From positions 1 through 64,000 of the forward strand of contig CAOKFN010000024.1 of NCBI GenBank assembly GCA_948467735.1: DNA of 64,000 bases, in the 5' to 3' direction. The translations under genes and the position numbers were made by a program. This document shows, one piece after another, positions 1 through 8,793 of this stretch; positions within the stretch are counted from its first letter, which is position 1; each line of letters begins with the position of its first letter. This DNA is from an uncultured bacterium. Lineage in GTDB: Bacteria > Bacillota > Clostridia > Lachnospirales > Lachnospiraceae. The notes under the pieces are model-generated. The model was given only the letters and a program-made list of their open reading frames with translations. It searched no databases and was not told where the DNA came from.

Positions 1-65
1 TTTATGGCATAGCTTTCTATCTCCTGAATATTTTTATCATCTTCCAAAATATAGACTAATGACAT
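1..65 (-). CDS. response regulator, N-terminal fragment (runs off left edge)
   Basis: Only the first 21 codons are in the window. The start MSLVYILEDDKNIQE shows the first beta strand and the acidic E-D-D pocket of a receiver (REC) domain, so this is the beginning of a two-component response regulator. The output domain is outside the window. The neighbouring upstream gene on the same strand is a Na+/phosphate cotransporter with a PhoU-like tail, so a PhoB/PhoP-type phosphate regulator is a reasonable guess, but only by context. An AAGGAAG ribosome site lies about 12 nt before the ATG. Two inverted repeats lie between it and the cotransporter. Confidence 0.8.
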   Translation of the reverse strand, partial: MSLVYILEDDKNIQEIESYAI

Positions 66-110
66 AAGCACCGACTTCCTTTTTCTTGTAGTGATAGCTG
101 CTTTGCTGTA

Positions 111-133
111 GTTTACTGTATACCTCAGTAAAC
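111..133. promoter_or_regulatory. GTTTACTG/CAGTAAAC dyad upstream of the response regulator
   Basis: Perfect 8-bp inverted repeat (111-118 and 126-133) with a 7-nt centre and no T-tract, about 46 nt upstream of the regulator start. Spacing and symmetry fit a dimeric repressor or activator operator better than a terminator. The binding protein is unknown. Confidence 0.4.
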
Positions 134-136
134 CGC

Positions 137-164
137 AATATAAATTATACAGATAATTTATATT
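137..164. terminator. 12-bp AT-only inverted repeat after the phosphate transporter
   Basis: A perfect 12-bp inverted repeat (137-148 and 153-164) around a 4-nt ACAG loop begins just after the transporter stop codon. It is made almost only of A and T and has no clear U-tract. It could be a weak terminator for the transporter or part of the promoter region of the downstream regulator. Confidence 0.4.
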
Positions 165-167
165 TCC

Positions 168-1928
168 TCAAGTTTTTTCTAACGAATACTTATCTGTATA
201 TTCTTCAAACAGTTCCTTATACCGCTCGTTCCTCTCTTTGACATTCCGTGCATATTGATGTAATGCGTGCTGGTCTGTTTCAGATGCCATCTGCTCCTCC
301 GCTATATTGGAACAATGCTTCGCAATACGCTCCATGGAAGTGACCATATCTGTAAGCGTCATGCCCAGTTCCACAGAACATTCCCCCTTTTCCAGCCTCC
401 TGCTATGGTTCTTTCGGATCTCTTTTTTTACTTGGCTGATCACATCGGCAAGCGGGTCAACCCGGAACGCCATCTCTTTGTCCCCGTGTATAAAACCGGA
501 AACCGTACATTCCACGATCTCGAGAGCCGCCGCATAGATCAGCCCTGCTTCGACAGCCGCTTCCTTAGAAAATTTTTCTTTACCCTCATAGAGCTTCTTT
601 TGTGCGAATGCGATGCCCTTTGTATAATCGGATATCCTTTCCAAATCCGTAATGCACCTGCTGAATTGATTGATGGTTTTACTGTCCCGTTCTGAAAGGG
701 GCTTTATTGAAAGCTTTGTCAAATAAGATGATAACTCGTCTTCCATGACGTCTACCTCCTGCTCAATTTCCATGATTATCCGCACTGCATTCCCATCATA
801 TTTTTCCTGTACGAATACACATAAACTCATTGCCTTTAAGACAAGCTGCGCCATATCACACACTACATTTTTACATTGTGCAGCCGCAAACGCAGGCTTT
901 TCCAGAAACCTTTCGTCCAGCACTTTTCCAGACAGTTCCAGTGTTTCGTCCTCTGACTGTGGAATGGTAAAATATGCGAGTTTTACCAGCAGCTTGGAAA
1001 CAGGAAGCAGTACAATTGTGGAGACAATATTAAACACGCTATGTATCACCGCAATAACCGCACCGTTTGCCGTATCCGATAAAAAAGCAAACGGCACAAA
1101 ATGATTCATGGCATAAAATATGGTCATAAATACAAATGTACCTATCAGATTAAAATAAAGATGTACCAAAGACGCCCTTCTTGCATTCCTGTTTGCCCCG
1201 ACACCGGAAAGCAGGGCTGTGACACAGGTTCCGATATTCTGCCCCATGATCACCGGAAGCGCCGCTGCCACCGTTACGCTTCCGGCAGCACACATCGCCT
1301 GCAGAATGCCGACAGAAGCAGAAGAACTCTGGATAACTGCGGTTAAGACCGCTCCGACCATCATACCTAAAACGGGATTTTCAAATGCCGTAAAAAGCGA
1401 GGTAAATTCCGGTACATCTGCAAGCGGCTTTACAGCGCCGCTCATGGTTTCCATTCCAAACATAAGCACCGCAAATCCGAGCAGAATCGTTCCCACATCA
1501 TTCTTTTTGGTACTCTTGATAAACATCACCAGTATCACGCCGACGAACGCCAATATCGGGGAAAAAGACGATGGTTTCAGAAGTTTTATAAAAAAATTCC
1601 CACTTTCGATACCCGAAAGGCTAAGAATCCACGATGTAACTGTCGTACCGATATTTGCCCCCATAATCACGCCGACTGCCTGCGACAGTTTCATAATACC
1701 GGAATTGACAAACCCCACTACCATAACTGTCGCAGCAGAAGAGGATTGCATCACCGCTGTCACGCCTGCTCCAAGCAGGACAGCCTTCACAGGATGATTC
1801 GTCATGCGCTCCAGTACCTGCTCCAGCCTGCTGCCTGCCATCTTGGACAGGGCGTCTCCCATCGTTTTCATTCCATATAAAAATAATGCCAGCCCGCCAA
1901 TCATTGTCAACAATCCAAAGAAATCCAT
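168..1928 (-). CDS. Na+/phosphate cotransporter with C-terminal PhoU-like domain
   Basis: Membrane Na+/Pi symporter of the NptA/YjbB type, about 586 aa from the chosen start. The N-terminal half has the two inverted Na/Pi repeats with their Gln-Ser-Ser-Ser-Ala signatures (TAVMQSSSAATVMVVGF and TAVIQSSSASVGILQA) and several hydrophobic helices. The C-terminal ~200 residues are charged and helical like PhoU. A TTG at 1994 and an ATG at 1946 are also in frame; the ATG at 1928 was chosen because GGAG lies 5 nt upstream and the protein then starts MDFFGLLTMIGGLALFLYGM, typical of the family. It lies upstream of a response regulator on the same strand. Role: phosphate uptake or efflux control. Family assignment is firm; direction of transport is not shown by the sequence. 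Confidence 0.9.
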   Translation of the reverse strand: MDFFGLLTMIGGLALFLYGMKTMGDALSKMAGSRLEQVLERMTNHPVKAVLLGAGVTAVMQSSSAATVMVVGFVNSGIMKLSQAVGVIMGANIGTTVTSWILSLSGIESGNFFIKLLKPSSFSPILAFVGVILVMFIKSTKKNDVGTILLGFAVLMFGMETMSGAVKPLADVPEFTSLFTAFENPVLGMMVGAVLTAVIQSSSASVGILQAMCAAGSVTVAAALPVIMGQNIGTCVTALLSGVGANRNARRASLVHLYFNLIGTFVFMTIFYAMNHFVPFAFLSDTANGAVIAVIHSVFNIVSTIVLLPVSKLLVKLAYFTIPQSEDETLELSGKVLDERFLEKPAFAAAQCKNVVCDMAQLVLKAMSLCVFVQEKYDGNAVRIIMEIEQEVDVMEDELSSYLTKLSIKPLSERDSKTINQFSRCITDLERISDYTKGIAFAQKKLYEGKEKFSKEAAVEAGLIYAAALEIVECTVSGFIHGDKEMAFRVDPLADVISQVKKEIRKNHSRRLEKGECSVELGMTLTDMVTSMERIAKHCSNIAEEQMASETDQHALHQYARNVKERNERYKELFEEYTDKYSLEKT

Positions 1929-2092
1929 TTGACTCCAATCCTCCATAAAGAATTGTCTTATGAGCAAATGATATCCAATCCATGTAAAATCCAAAAGATA
2001 ATTTCTGTAAAATCTATGTAAAATTCTACCGTTTCCAACTGTCCAAAATGCGGCTGCAATTCAGGATGCTGTCCCGCCAAGCCCTCCGTTAA

Positions 2093-2121
2093 AAAAACCA
2101 GCCGCAGATGGGCTGGTTTTT
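2093..2121 (-). terminator. terminator after the M24 aminopeptidase
   Basis: AAAAACCAGCC / GGCTGGTTTTT, an 11-bp stem with a 7-nt loop, A-run on one side and T-run on the other, so it can work on both strands. On the minus strand it follows the stop of the M24 peptidase by about 60 nt. Confidence 0.85.
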
Positions 2122-2180
2122 GCCATATCATGATTGAATTTTGCTGCCTCCGTGATTCTCCTTCCATAACCGCCGCCTCA

Positions 2181-4058
2181 TCAGACGCTGAACTGCCCGG
2201 AATTCTCCCCCTTCTTCAAAAAAGCCGTGCAGTCGGCTTTCGTCTCCTCCCGCAGCCACTCCGCCTCTTCCTTGGTCAGATAAGGGGATACCTTTTCATA
2301 GACCGTCCTCTGATAAGCATACAAAAGCGCCCTGTCCGTCTCCGTCAGATATTTCTCGTCGATGGCCTCCATATCAATGGGCGCCCAAGTCAGGGTCTTA
2401 AAGTGCATAAACTGGCCGTATTCATTCTTCACGTCATTCTCCGCAGCCATCACATTCTCAATACGAATGCCGTGGCTGCCCTCCACATAGACGCCGGGCT
2501 CATTGGTAACATCCATCCCCGCCTCTATGACGGCCTCTGTTACCCCTTCCATGAAACGCCATCTCAGCCCTTGAGGGCCTTCATGGACATTCAGAATATA
2601 CCCCACTCCATGTCCGGTTCCGCATTTATAATCCAGTCCCATATTCCAAAGGGGCTGTCTTGCCAGTATGTCCAGATTTCTTCCGGTACAGCCGTGAATC
2701 CAGCGGGCGGCCGAAAGCCTCAGCATCCCCGCGGCCACCATGGTATAGTGCAGCTTGATCTCGTCGGAAATCGGCCCTAACACTATGGTTCTGGTCACGT
2801 CCGTGGTGCCGCCCAGATACTGCCCGCCGGAATCCACCAGAAGCATCCCCTCCGGCGCAAGAACCGCGCAGTTCTCAGGCGTCGCCTCATAATGCATCAT
2901 GGCCGCATTCTCCTTATAGCCCGCAATGGTGGGAAAGGATAAATCCAAGAATTCCGGAATCGACCTGCGCAGCTGTTCCAGATAATCGGCCGCGGAAATC
3001 TCCGTAATTTCTGTCCCGGAATTTTTTATATTTGTCTTCAGCCAGTAGATAAATTTCGTCACGGCCACGCTGTCCTTCAGGTAAATTTTCTCCATATTGG
3101 CAAGCTCCACCGGATTCTTCACCGCTTTCAAGGCCTCCGTGGGATTGGGCTTCTCCACAAGCGTCTGCTTCTCTTCCAGTATCTTGTACAGATAGTAGCT
3201 GCAGTGGCGGCTGTCCGCAAGAACCTTTCCGCCCGCGGGCAGATTTTTCAGGAAATCCGTCACGGTTCCATACTCTTCCACACAGATTCCCTTCCCCTCC
3301 AGATAGGCGCTTACCTTCTCGTCCAGCACAGCCTTTTGGATAAACAGCACCGACTTTTCCTCGGAAAAATAGCCGTAGGACATGGCCACGGGATTGCATT
3401 CCACATCACAGCCCCTGATGTTAAAAAGCCACATCAAGTCGTCCAGCTTCGTCAGCACAAAGCTGTCCGCGCCTTCCTTTTTCAGCTTCTCCATGACGTC
3501 TCCCCGCTTCTCCTCGAAGCTCCTGCCCGCAAGGGCCTCGTCGATCAAAAATACCTTTCCTGCGGGAAATTCCGGTCTGTCCGTCCAAATTTCATCCGCC
3601 AAATCCTTATCATAACTAAAACGGATTTCCTTATCGGCCAGCGCCTTCTCATAGGATATTCCCGCCTTGGCGGAAATCACTCTGCCGTCGAAGCCAAGGG
3701 TCTGTCCCTGCTTCATTTCCTTCTGTAAGAATTCCTTGATTGTGGGAACCCCCTCGTCCTGCATACGGAACAGGGTAACGCCCGTCCCTTCCAGTTCGCG
3801 CTCCGCCTGAATAAAATACCGGCCGTCCGTCCACAGCCCCGCCCCCTCCTGCCAGACCAAAAGCGTTCCGTTAGAGCCGGTAAAATTACAGAAATACTCC
3901 CTTACCTTAAAATAGTCATTTACATATTCCGAGTTGTGGAAATCCGCAGTGGGAATCATATAATAATCGATTTCCTCCGCTTCCATCGTACTGCGAAGCG
4001 CCCGCAGACGCTCCTTATGAATGTTTCCCTTCCCCATTGTCTCGTTATCCTGAACCAT
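2181..4058 (-). CDS. Xaa-Pro aminopeptidase, M24 (pita-bread) family
   Basis: Cytoplasmic metallopeptidase (625 aa) expected to remove N-terminal residues that precede proline. It has two creatinase-like N-terminal domains (the first opening near RLRALRSTMEAEEIDYYMIPT) and a C-terminal catalytic M24 domain. The metal ligands can be read in order: Asp in LLVDSGGQYLGGTTDVTRT (two Asp), His in GTGHGVGY, Glu in TNEPGVY and Glu in IRIENVM. The length fits the long three-domain bacterial/eukaryotic APP type. The ATG at 4058 has AGGCAGG about 11 nt upstream. It appears to be a single-gene unit ending at the hairpin at 2093-2121. Confidence 0.93.
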   Translation of the reverse strand: MVQDNETMGKGNIHKERLRALRSTMEAEEIDYYMIPTADFHNSEYVNDYFKVREYFCNFTGSNGTLLVWQEGAGLWTDGRYFIQAERELEGTGVTLFRMQDEGVPTIKEFLQKEMKQGQTLGFDGRVISAKAGISYEKALADKEIRFSYDKDLADEIWTDRPEFPAGKVFLIDEALAGRSFEEKRGDVMEKLKKEGADSFVLTKLDDLMWLFNIRGCDVECNPVAMSYGYFSEEKSVLFIQKAVLDEKVSAYLEGKGICVEEYGTVTDFLKNLPAGGKVLADSRHCSYYLYKILEEKQTLVEKPNPTEALKAVKNPVELANMEKIYLKDSVAVTKFIYWLKTNIKNSGTEITEISAADYLEQLRRSIPEFLDLSFPTIAGYKENAAMMHYEATPENCAVLAPEGMLLVDSGGQYLGGTTDVTRTIVLGPISDEIKLHYTMVAAGMLRLSAARWIHGCTGRNLDILARQPLWNMGLDYKCGTGHGVGYILNVHEGPQGLRWRFMEGVTEAVIEAGMDVTNEPGVYVEGSHGIRIENVMAAENDVKNEYGQFMHFKTLTWAPIDMEAIDEKYLTETDRALLYAYQRTVYEKVSPYLTKEEAEWLREETKADCTAFLKKGENSGQFSV

Positions 4059-4198
4059 TATTTAAACACCTGCCTTTTTGTAATAATTTCTCCTGCTTCC
4101 CACACCTGCCCCATGCCGCCTGCATGGAAAACGCTCCCTTCTAAAGATTCCTCATGCCGATATCCCGTCGCAGACCGCGCCCTCCCGAGGATCCAAAA

Positions 4199-4600
4199 TT
4201 ATCGGTACGGATAGACATTCTCGACGTGAAAAATATGGTATTCCTCGGTTTTCTTTTCCCTCATCCGGCTTAAAAAATGACTTGAAAAGTGTCCCTTCCA
4301 ATCGAAATCGTAAAGGACGATGGCCGTGTTCACTCGGCGTTTCAGCTTATCCGTATATTTCGCTTTTAAGACCTCGATCATTTTTTCCCCGAAGGGAAAA
4401 TCCTTCAACAATTCTTCCGCCCGGTTGGTCTTTTTCTCGAAAAATCTTATTTCAATATGTCCGTTGAAATCGCCTTGAAGACAAAGCTCTTCCATAAACC
4501 GTTTTGGCTTTCCGTCCACTATCTTCATAAATTCTTCCGCCGCCTGCTGGGATTGAAAAATTCCGCCAAAGATTTCAAGCATATTTTTATCCAAACTCAT
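4199..4600 (-). CDS. hypothetical protein, 133 aa
   Basis: Not recognised. The reading frame is open back to 4684, inside the preceding gene, but the ATG at 4600 is preferred because GGGAGG precedes it and it gives MSLDKNMLEIFGGIFQSQ without overlap. The protein is charged, with no signal peptide or membrane segment. It starts with a strand-like IFGGIF followed by an acidic helix and ends HIFHVENVYPYR. The opening loosely resembles small bacterial immunity proteins, too weakly for a family call. It is probably co-transcribed with the upstream TIGR04076-type gene. Confidence 0.6.
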   Translation of the reverse strand: MSLDKNMLEIFGGIFQSQQAAEEFMKIVDGKPKRFMEELCLQGDFNGHIEIRFFEKKTNRAEELLKDFPFGEKMIEVLKAKYTDKLKRRVNTAIVLYDFDWKGHFSSHFLSRMREKKTEEYHIFHVENVYPYR

Positions 4601-4634
4601 TCCGTCAATATTCCTCCCGCCATGGCTTATATGT

Positions 4635-4970
4635 CTATTCATCTTTTGGTCTGGGACCATTTGGGAGAGGCTTTCCGTTTTCATCTCGGTTAATAGGAGC
4701 AGCTTTCAGATGAAACTGTATACACCCGTCAGCACATGGTATATTCATTTCATATTTTTCTTTTTCACCTCTATATGTAAAATCACCACCGCATCTAATA
4801 ACTTCACACCATGTATATACTTGCATCATTGTTTTAGGACACATTCCGGCAGGACATTCATATGAAAAGACAAATCTATCTCCTTTTTCCAATCCAAGCC
4901 GACAGTGCCCCGCTTTTCCCTCTATTGCCGTCAATTCAAACTGCCAATCTTCAGTACACCATTTTTGCAT
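4635..4970 (-). CDS. TIGR04076 family protein
   Basis: Small cytoplasmic protein of 111 aa with the family's hallmark Y-E-C-P-A-G-M-C-P-K near residue 40, plus paired Cys/Trp positions near the N terminus (KWCTEDW) and a later C-A-D-G-C. The clustered cysteines suggest a metal or redox site; the family has no assigned function. The ATG at 4970 has AGGAG 9 nt upstream. It ends GPRPKDE. The next gene starts about 35 nt further on, so the two form a likely small operon of unknown role. Confidence 0.8.
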   Translation of the reverse strand: MQKWCTEDWQFELTAIEGKAGHCRLGLEKGDRFVFSYECPAGMCPKTMMQVYTWCEVIRCGGDFTYRGEKEKYEMNIPCADGCIQFHLKAAPINRDENGKPLPNGPRPKDE

Positions 4971-5069
4971 ATCAACAATCTCCTGTAATAAAAATCCTAA
5001 TTGATATATTTGATTATTAAATCCTGATTTTCCATTTACAATGTATATTTATAAGTCATTTTCCATCAG

Positions 5070-5137
5070 GTACATAATTCCGAAAAGGGAGTAATTTTAC
5101 AACCTGATTTTAAACGGGTACGCTATTCCGAAAAGGG
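5070..5137. repeat. 20-bp direct repeat across the deoC 3' end
   Basis: GTACATAATTCCGAAAAGGG (5070-5089) recurs at 5118-5137 with only three differences. The second copy lies inside the deoC coding end; the first is 3' of the stop codon. It looks like a partial duplication of the end of the gene. Confidence 0.6.
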
Positions 5138-5805
5138 CGGGGAAATTCCCTGCACGCCTGAACCGCCTTCGACGTGCCCACCCGGTCGCAGCCTAAATTG
5201 AGGAACATTTCCAAATCCTCCAAATCGGATACGCCGCCCGCCGCCTTTATTTTCACGTCCGGCCCGATATATTTCCGAAACAGCTCCACATCCTCCCTGA
5301 CGGCCCCGCCCGTGCCAAAGCCTGTGGAGGTCTTGATATAATCCGCTCCTCCGTCGGTGACGGCCCTGCACATGGCAGTCTTTTCTTCCTCCGTCAGGTA
5401 ACAGGCCTCCACAATCACCTTCAAAATATGCTCCCCGCAGGCCTCCTTCAAAGTCCTGATTTCCTGTTCCACCTTATCAAATTCACCGTTTTTCACATCG
5501 CCGATGTTAATCACCATATCAATCTCGTCGCAGCCGTCTTTCAGCGCCTGCCGCACTTCCGCCAGCTTCGCCTCCGTCACGCTGTAGCCTAACGGAAATC
5601 CCACCACCGTGCAGATCGTCAGCTGATTTCCAAAAGTGTCGCGAATTCTTTTCACATAGGACGGCGGGACGCACACGCTGGCGGTATGAAATTCTATCGC
5701 TTCCTCGCAGAGCTTTTGAATATCCTCCCATGAAGCATAGGCCTTCAACAGCGTGTGATCCACCTTTCCCAGCATTTCCTTTACGGAACGTTTCTCTTCC
5801 ATCAT
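5110..5805 (-). CDS. deoC: deoxyribose-phosphate aldolase
   Basis: Cleaves 2-deoxyribose-5-phosphate to glyceraldehyde-3-phosphate and acetaldehyde in deoxynucleoside salvage. TIM-barrel protein of 231 aa. The Schiff-base lysine is in DYIKTSTGFGTGGA; other family blocks are VDHTLLK near the N terminus, VCVPPSYV, TVVGFPLG, DEIDMVINIG, KVIVEACYL, KIKAAGGV and DRVGTSKA. The C-terminal tail CREFPRPFRNSVPV is unusual: relatives normally end shortly after the VGTS block with a hydrophobic KIVK-like helix. The tail overlaps one copy of a short direct repeat, suggesting the 3' end was remodelled. No other deo genes are adjacent. Confidence 0.95.
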   Translation of the reverse strand: MMEEKRSVKEMLGKVDHTLLKAYASWEDIQKLCEEAIEFHTASVCVPPSYVKRIRDTFGNQLTICTVVGFPLGYSVTEAKLAEVRQALKDGCDEIDMVINIGDVKNGEFDKVEQEIRTLKEACGEHILKVIVEACYLTEEEKTAMCRAVTDGGADYIKTSTGFGTGGAVREDVELFRKYIGPDVKIKAAGGVSDLEDLEMFLNLGCDRVGTSKAVQACREFPRPFRNSVPV

Positions 5806-5832
5806 AGACTGCTCCTTTTCTGCCGCAGGGCT

Positions 5833-5899
5833 GCTCCTCTCTCACAGGAACTTCTGCGGTTCTGTCGCAGAACCGCTCCTCTCTCTTAGGAACTTCTGC
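5833..5899. repeat. 25-bp direct repeats around a perfect hairpin between thrC and deoC
   Basis: Two 25-bp copies (5833-5857 and 5875-5899) begin GCTCCTCTCTC and end AGGAACTTCTGC, with two differences. Between and overlapping them, GCGGTTCTG (5856-5864) pairs with CAGAACCGC (5868-5876) around a 3-nt loop. The stem could attenuate thrC-deoC read-through or be a small REP-like element. Confidence 0.6.
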
Positions 5900-5931
5900 A
5901 TTTTTATTATAAAAAATCGACTTCTCTCATA

Positions 5932-7419
5932 TCACATCCGCAGGAATTCCTTCACTACATCCTTCATCTGGTCCACATCGCACTGCTTCTCATGCAGTAC
6001 GGGGGCGGAGCGGATTTCTTCTATGGCGGCAGGCACCTTCACCTTCGCCAGCCCGGAAAGCTCGTCCACCAGCTCAAAATCCCCCATGGCGTCATACTTT
6101 GCATCAATGGCGTTCATCACGCTTCGGGTAAATTTAAACGGGCTGGCAGTGGAAGCGATAACGGTCTTTGTATGGTCTTTTGTCTCTTCCAGATACTTCC
6201 GGTAAACCGCCGAGGCCACCGCCGTATGGGGGTCGATCACATAGCCGCAGGTTCGGTACAGCCGATTGATTTCCGCCGCAGTCTCGCTCTCCGATGCGAA
6301 ACCGCCGTAAAAATCTCCCAGATTCCGCTTCATTTCCTCCGTAATTTCATATTTCCCCTGACCGCCCAGCGCCGCCATCAATTCCCGATTCTTTTCGGCG
6401 TCATTTCCGGCGATACGGTAAATCAGCCTCTCCAGATTGCTTGAGATCAAAATATCCATGGAGGGAGAAGAGGTCAGCACAAACTCCCGGTTCCGGTCAT
6501 AGGTTCCGGTGCGGAAAAAGTCGTAAAGCACCTTATTGTCATTGGAGGCGCAGATTAACCTGCCGATGGGCAGGCCCATATTTTTCGCATAGAAAGCCGC
6601 AAGGATATTGCCGAAATTGCCCGTGGGAACCACCACGTTCATGGGCTCCCCCTCCGCAATCTTCCCTTCTCTCAAAAGCCTCCCGTAAGCGTACACGTAA
6701 TAGCATATCTGAGGCACCAGTCGGCCGATGTTGATGGAATTGGCGGAAGAAAATTGATACCCCTTCCCGTCCATCTCTCGAGCCAGAGCCTTGTCCGCAA
6801 AAAGCTTCTTTACCCCGGTCTGGGCGTCGTCGAAATTCCCGTGAATTCCCACCACCAGCGTATTGGCTCCCTTCTGAGTCACCATCTGCTTCTCCTGAAT
6901 GGGGCTGACCCCGTCCTTGGGATAAAACACGATAATCCTCGTCCCCTCCACATCGGCAAATCCCGCCAGCGCGGCTTTTCCCGTATCCCCGGAGGTGGCG
7001 GTAAGAATGACGATCTCGTTTTTGACATGATTCTTACGGGCGGAAACCGTCATCAAATGGGGCAGAATGGACAATGCCATGTCCTTGAAGGCTATGGTGG
7101 CCCCATGGAACAGCTCCAGATAATAAGCGCCGTCCGCCTCTACAAGCGGCGCAATCTGGGGCCTGTCGAATTTGGAATCGTAAGCTCTGTCAATGCAGCT
7201 TCTCAATTCTTCTTCCGTGAAATCCGTCAAATAGAGCTTCATCACTTCATACGCCGTCCCGCGGTAATCCATTTGGGACAGCTCCTCTAAGCTTTTGTCC
7301 AGCTTCGGGATGCATTCCGGCACATAAAGCCCGCCATCCTCCGATAAGCCTTTTAAAATCGCCTGTGAAGCCGTCACCGGCTCCCCTTTTCCCCGGGTGC
7401 TTTTGTACAATATTTCCAT
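5932..7419 (-). CDS. thrC: threonine synthase
   Basis: PLP enzyme (495 aa) converting O-phosphohomoserine to threonine, the last step of threonine synthesis. The PLP lysine is K112 in ATIAFKDMALS. Other family features are the N-terminal block YKSTRGKGEPVTASQAILKG, the TATSGDTGKAALAGF phosphate-binding loop and VPTGNFGNILAAFYAK. The length fits the long threonine synthase class. The ATG at 7419 has AAAGGAG 7 nt upstream. A good sigma-A promoter lies 37-65 nt upstream. deoC follows after a repeat-containing gap, so co-transcription is possible but not demonstrated. Confidence 0.96.
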   Translation of the reverse strand: MEILYKSTRGKGEPVTASQAILKGLSEDGGLYVPECIPKLDKSLEELSQMDYRGTAYEVMKLYLTDFTEEELRSCIDRAYDSKFDRPQIAPLVEADGAYYLELFHGATIAFKDMALSILPHLMTVSARKNHVKNEIVILTATSGDTGKAALAGFADVEGTRIIVFYPKDGVSPIQEKQMVTQKGANTLVVGIHGNFDDAQTGVKKLFADKALAREMDGKGYQFSSANSINIGRLVPQICYYVYAYGRLLREGKIAEGEPMNVVVPTGNFGNILAAFYAKNMGLPIGRLICASNDNKVLYDFFRTGTYDRNREFVLTSSPSMDILISSNLERLIYRIAGNDAEKNRELMAALGGQGKYEITEEMKRNLGDFYGGFASESETAAEINRLYRTCGYVIDPHTAVASAVYRKYLEETKDHTKTVIASTASPFKFTRSVMNAIDAKYDAMGDFELVDELSGLAKVKVPAAIEEIRSAPVLHEKQCDVDQMKDVVKEFLRM

Positions 7420-7455
7420 AAAAAATCTCCTTTAACATTCTTTTCTTTTCGGGCA

Positions 7456-7484
7456 AGTATACCACAAATTATCGTTATATGCAA
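7456..7484 (-). promoter_or_regulatory. sigma-A promoter of thrC
   Basis: Minus-strand TTGCAT (7479-7484), 17-bp spacer, TATACT (7456-7461), close to consensus and about 37 nt before the thrC ATG. No T-box or other leader structure fits in this short distance. Confidence 0.75.
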
Positions 7485-7536
7485 GTCGGCTGAAAATAGC
7501 CCAGCGCAGAACCAATGATTTCTGCATCCTCCTGAA

Positions 7537-8655
7537 TCATACAATCCCCAGCTCATGAATTCTGCCATATACTCTCTCAAAAATATACTGATATTTCTTA
7601 TACATTACGCTTTTTGATAAACGCATAAACTTCTCTTCGTAAAATATCATATTGGTATCCTTAATGTAACGATGAGCCAGCCCCCTTAAAGTATCCGCCG
7701 TGTTGAACATCTGGCTGAGAGTGTCCGCTGCGTCGCGCAGAAAATAATCGGCCGTAAGCGCACAGTTAAAATCAAACAACGGCGCAAGCTGTTCAATCTC
7801 TCCCGTTTCATTGTTCATTAAAAAGCCGTAATTCTGTGTATGCCTGTCTGTATTTAACACAATATAATCCAATACTGGTATGCTGGCAAACTTCATGCCC
7901 CAGCGTTTCATGCAGTACTGCGCAAAATCCATTCCACACCTTTTCACATACTCCATGACTTCCCACGCTTCCACAAAAGAATACTTTTCTCCTACGAAAT
8001 TCTTGCAGATAGAGACAAGCGCTTCTCCGTCCACAGTATTTTTGGTATCGCTGACGTAAGCCACCGTGTCGATTCTATTCTTAAAACATCCCAGAATATC
8101 AGATGCAAGAACTTCCATTCTAGTATTTACATTATCTTGGTTTTTATCGGATTTTAGCAGATACAGATTATCACCCAGCCGAATCCAGCCCTTCCGGAAC
8201 AATCCTTTCGTGGTCAGCTCCGGACAGATATTGCTTGTGGTGATGGTAGGATTTACCCCGCTCAAAGACAAATCTATGATATCTCTCAGTTTATTCTGTC
8301 TGATATTCACATTGGCCCAATTCACATTTTCATTATCTTCCTTGATCCAATAACTATCCTGTATGGATACCCCTTTGCACTTGATACAAATATTAACCCT
8401 GTTATCAACGGAATCAATTTGAGGGATTTGAAATGCGGCGTATATCTGCTTCGCATTGTCCCTTGACAGAGACAGCACCCTGCTGCTCAGATAGCTCTTG
8501 ACCTCCTGAATATTATGTAAAATATCCTTGTTGAACACCTGTCTTCTGAGATTTAACCTCAGATAATACGGGAGCAGATCCTCTCTGATGGTCTCTGCAA
8601 TAAAGTCCTCCAAATCAAAATACAATACTTTTGTATCTTTTAACATCAAGTACAT
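7537..8655 (-). CDS. orphan HipA-like kinase-fold protein
   Basis: About 372 aa, cytoplasmic. The C-terminal half resembles the HipA/PI4K-like kinase fold: VLDYIVLNTDRHTQNYGFLMNN holds the catalytic N-x-D-R-H-x-x-N-x-G-F loop and LAPLFDFNCAL the metal-binding D-F-N. The N-terminal ~150 residues are not recognised. No HipB-like DNA-binding antitoxin is adjacent, so it is not a standard hipBA toxin-antitoxin pair. The in-frame ATG at 8661 is almost on top of AAAGGTGG; the ATG at 8655, 6 nt after it, is preferred. It has its own promoter. Substrate unknown. Confidence 0.75.
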   Translation of the reverse strand: MYLMLKDTKVLYFDLEDFIAETIREDLLPYYLRLNLRRQVFNKDILHNIQEVKSYLSSRVLSLSRDNAKQIYAAFQIPQIDSVDNRVNICIKCKGVSIQDSYWIKEDNENVNWANVNIRQNKLRDIIDLSLSGVNPTITTSNICPELTTKGLFRKGWIRLGDNLYLLKSDKNQDNVNTRMEVLASDILGCFKNRIDTVAYVSDTKNTVDGEALVSICKNFVGEKYSFVEAWEVMEYVKRCGMDFAQYCMKRWGMKFASIPVLDYIVLNTDRHTQNYGFLMNNETGEIEQLAPLFDFNCALTADYFLRDAADTLSQMFNTADTLRGLAHRYIKDTNMIFYEEKFMRLSKSVMYKKYQYIFERVYGRIHELGIV

Positions 8656-8793
8656 TTTCATCCACCTTTATAGTAATATTTACGCCCCTGTCCGCCTTCC
8701 TGTCAAAACCGCCATATTTCAAACCGTCATTTCCACCGCCGGATTCCCTTTATGTCAAGCGCTGACGCTAACTCTTATATCGTATTATCTTTT

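Noticed and set aside
7506..7525. GCAGAA/TTCTGC inverted repeat after the HipA-like gene, considered as its terminator
   Set aside because: The stem is only 6 bp, with an 8-nt loop and no T-run; too weak to call.
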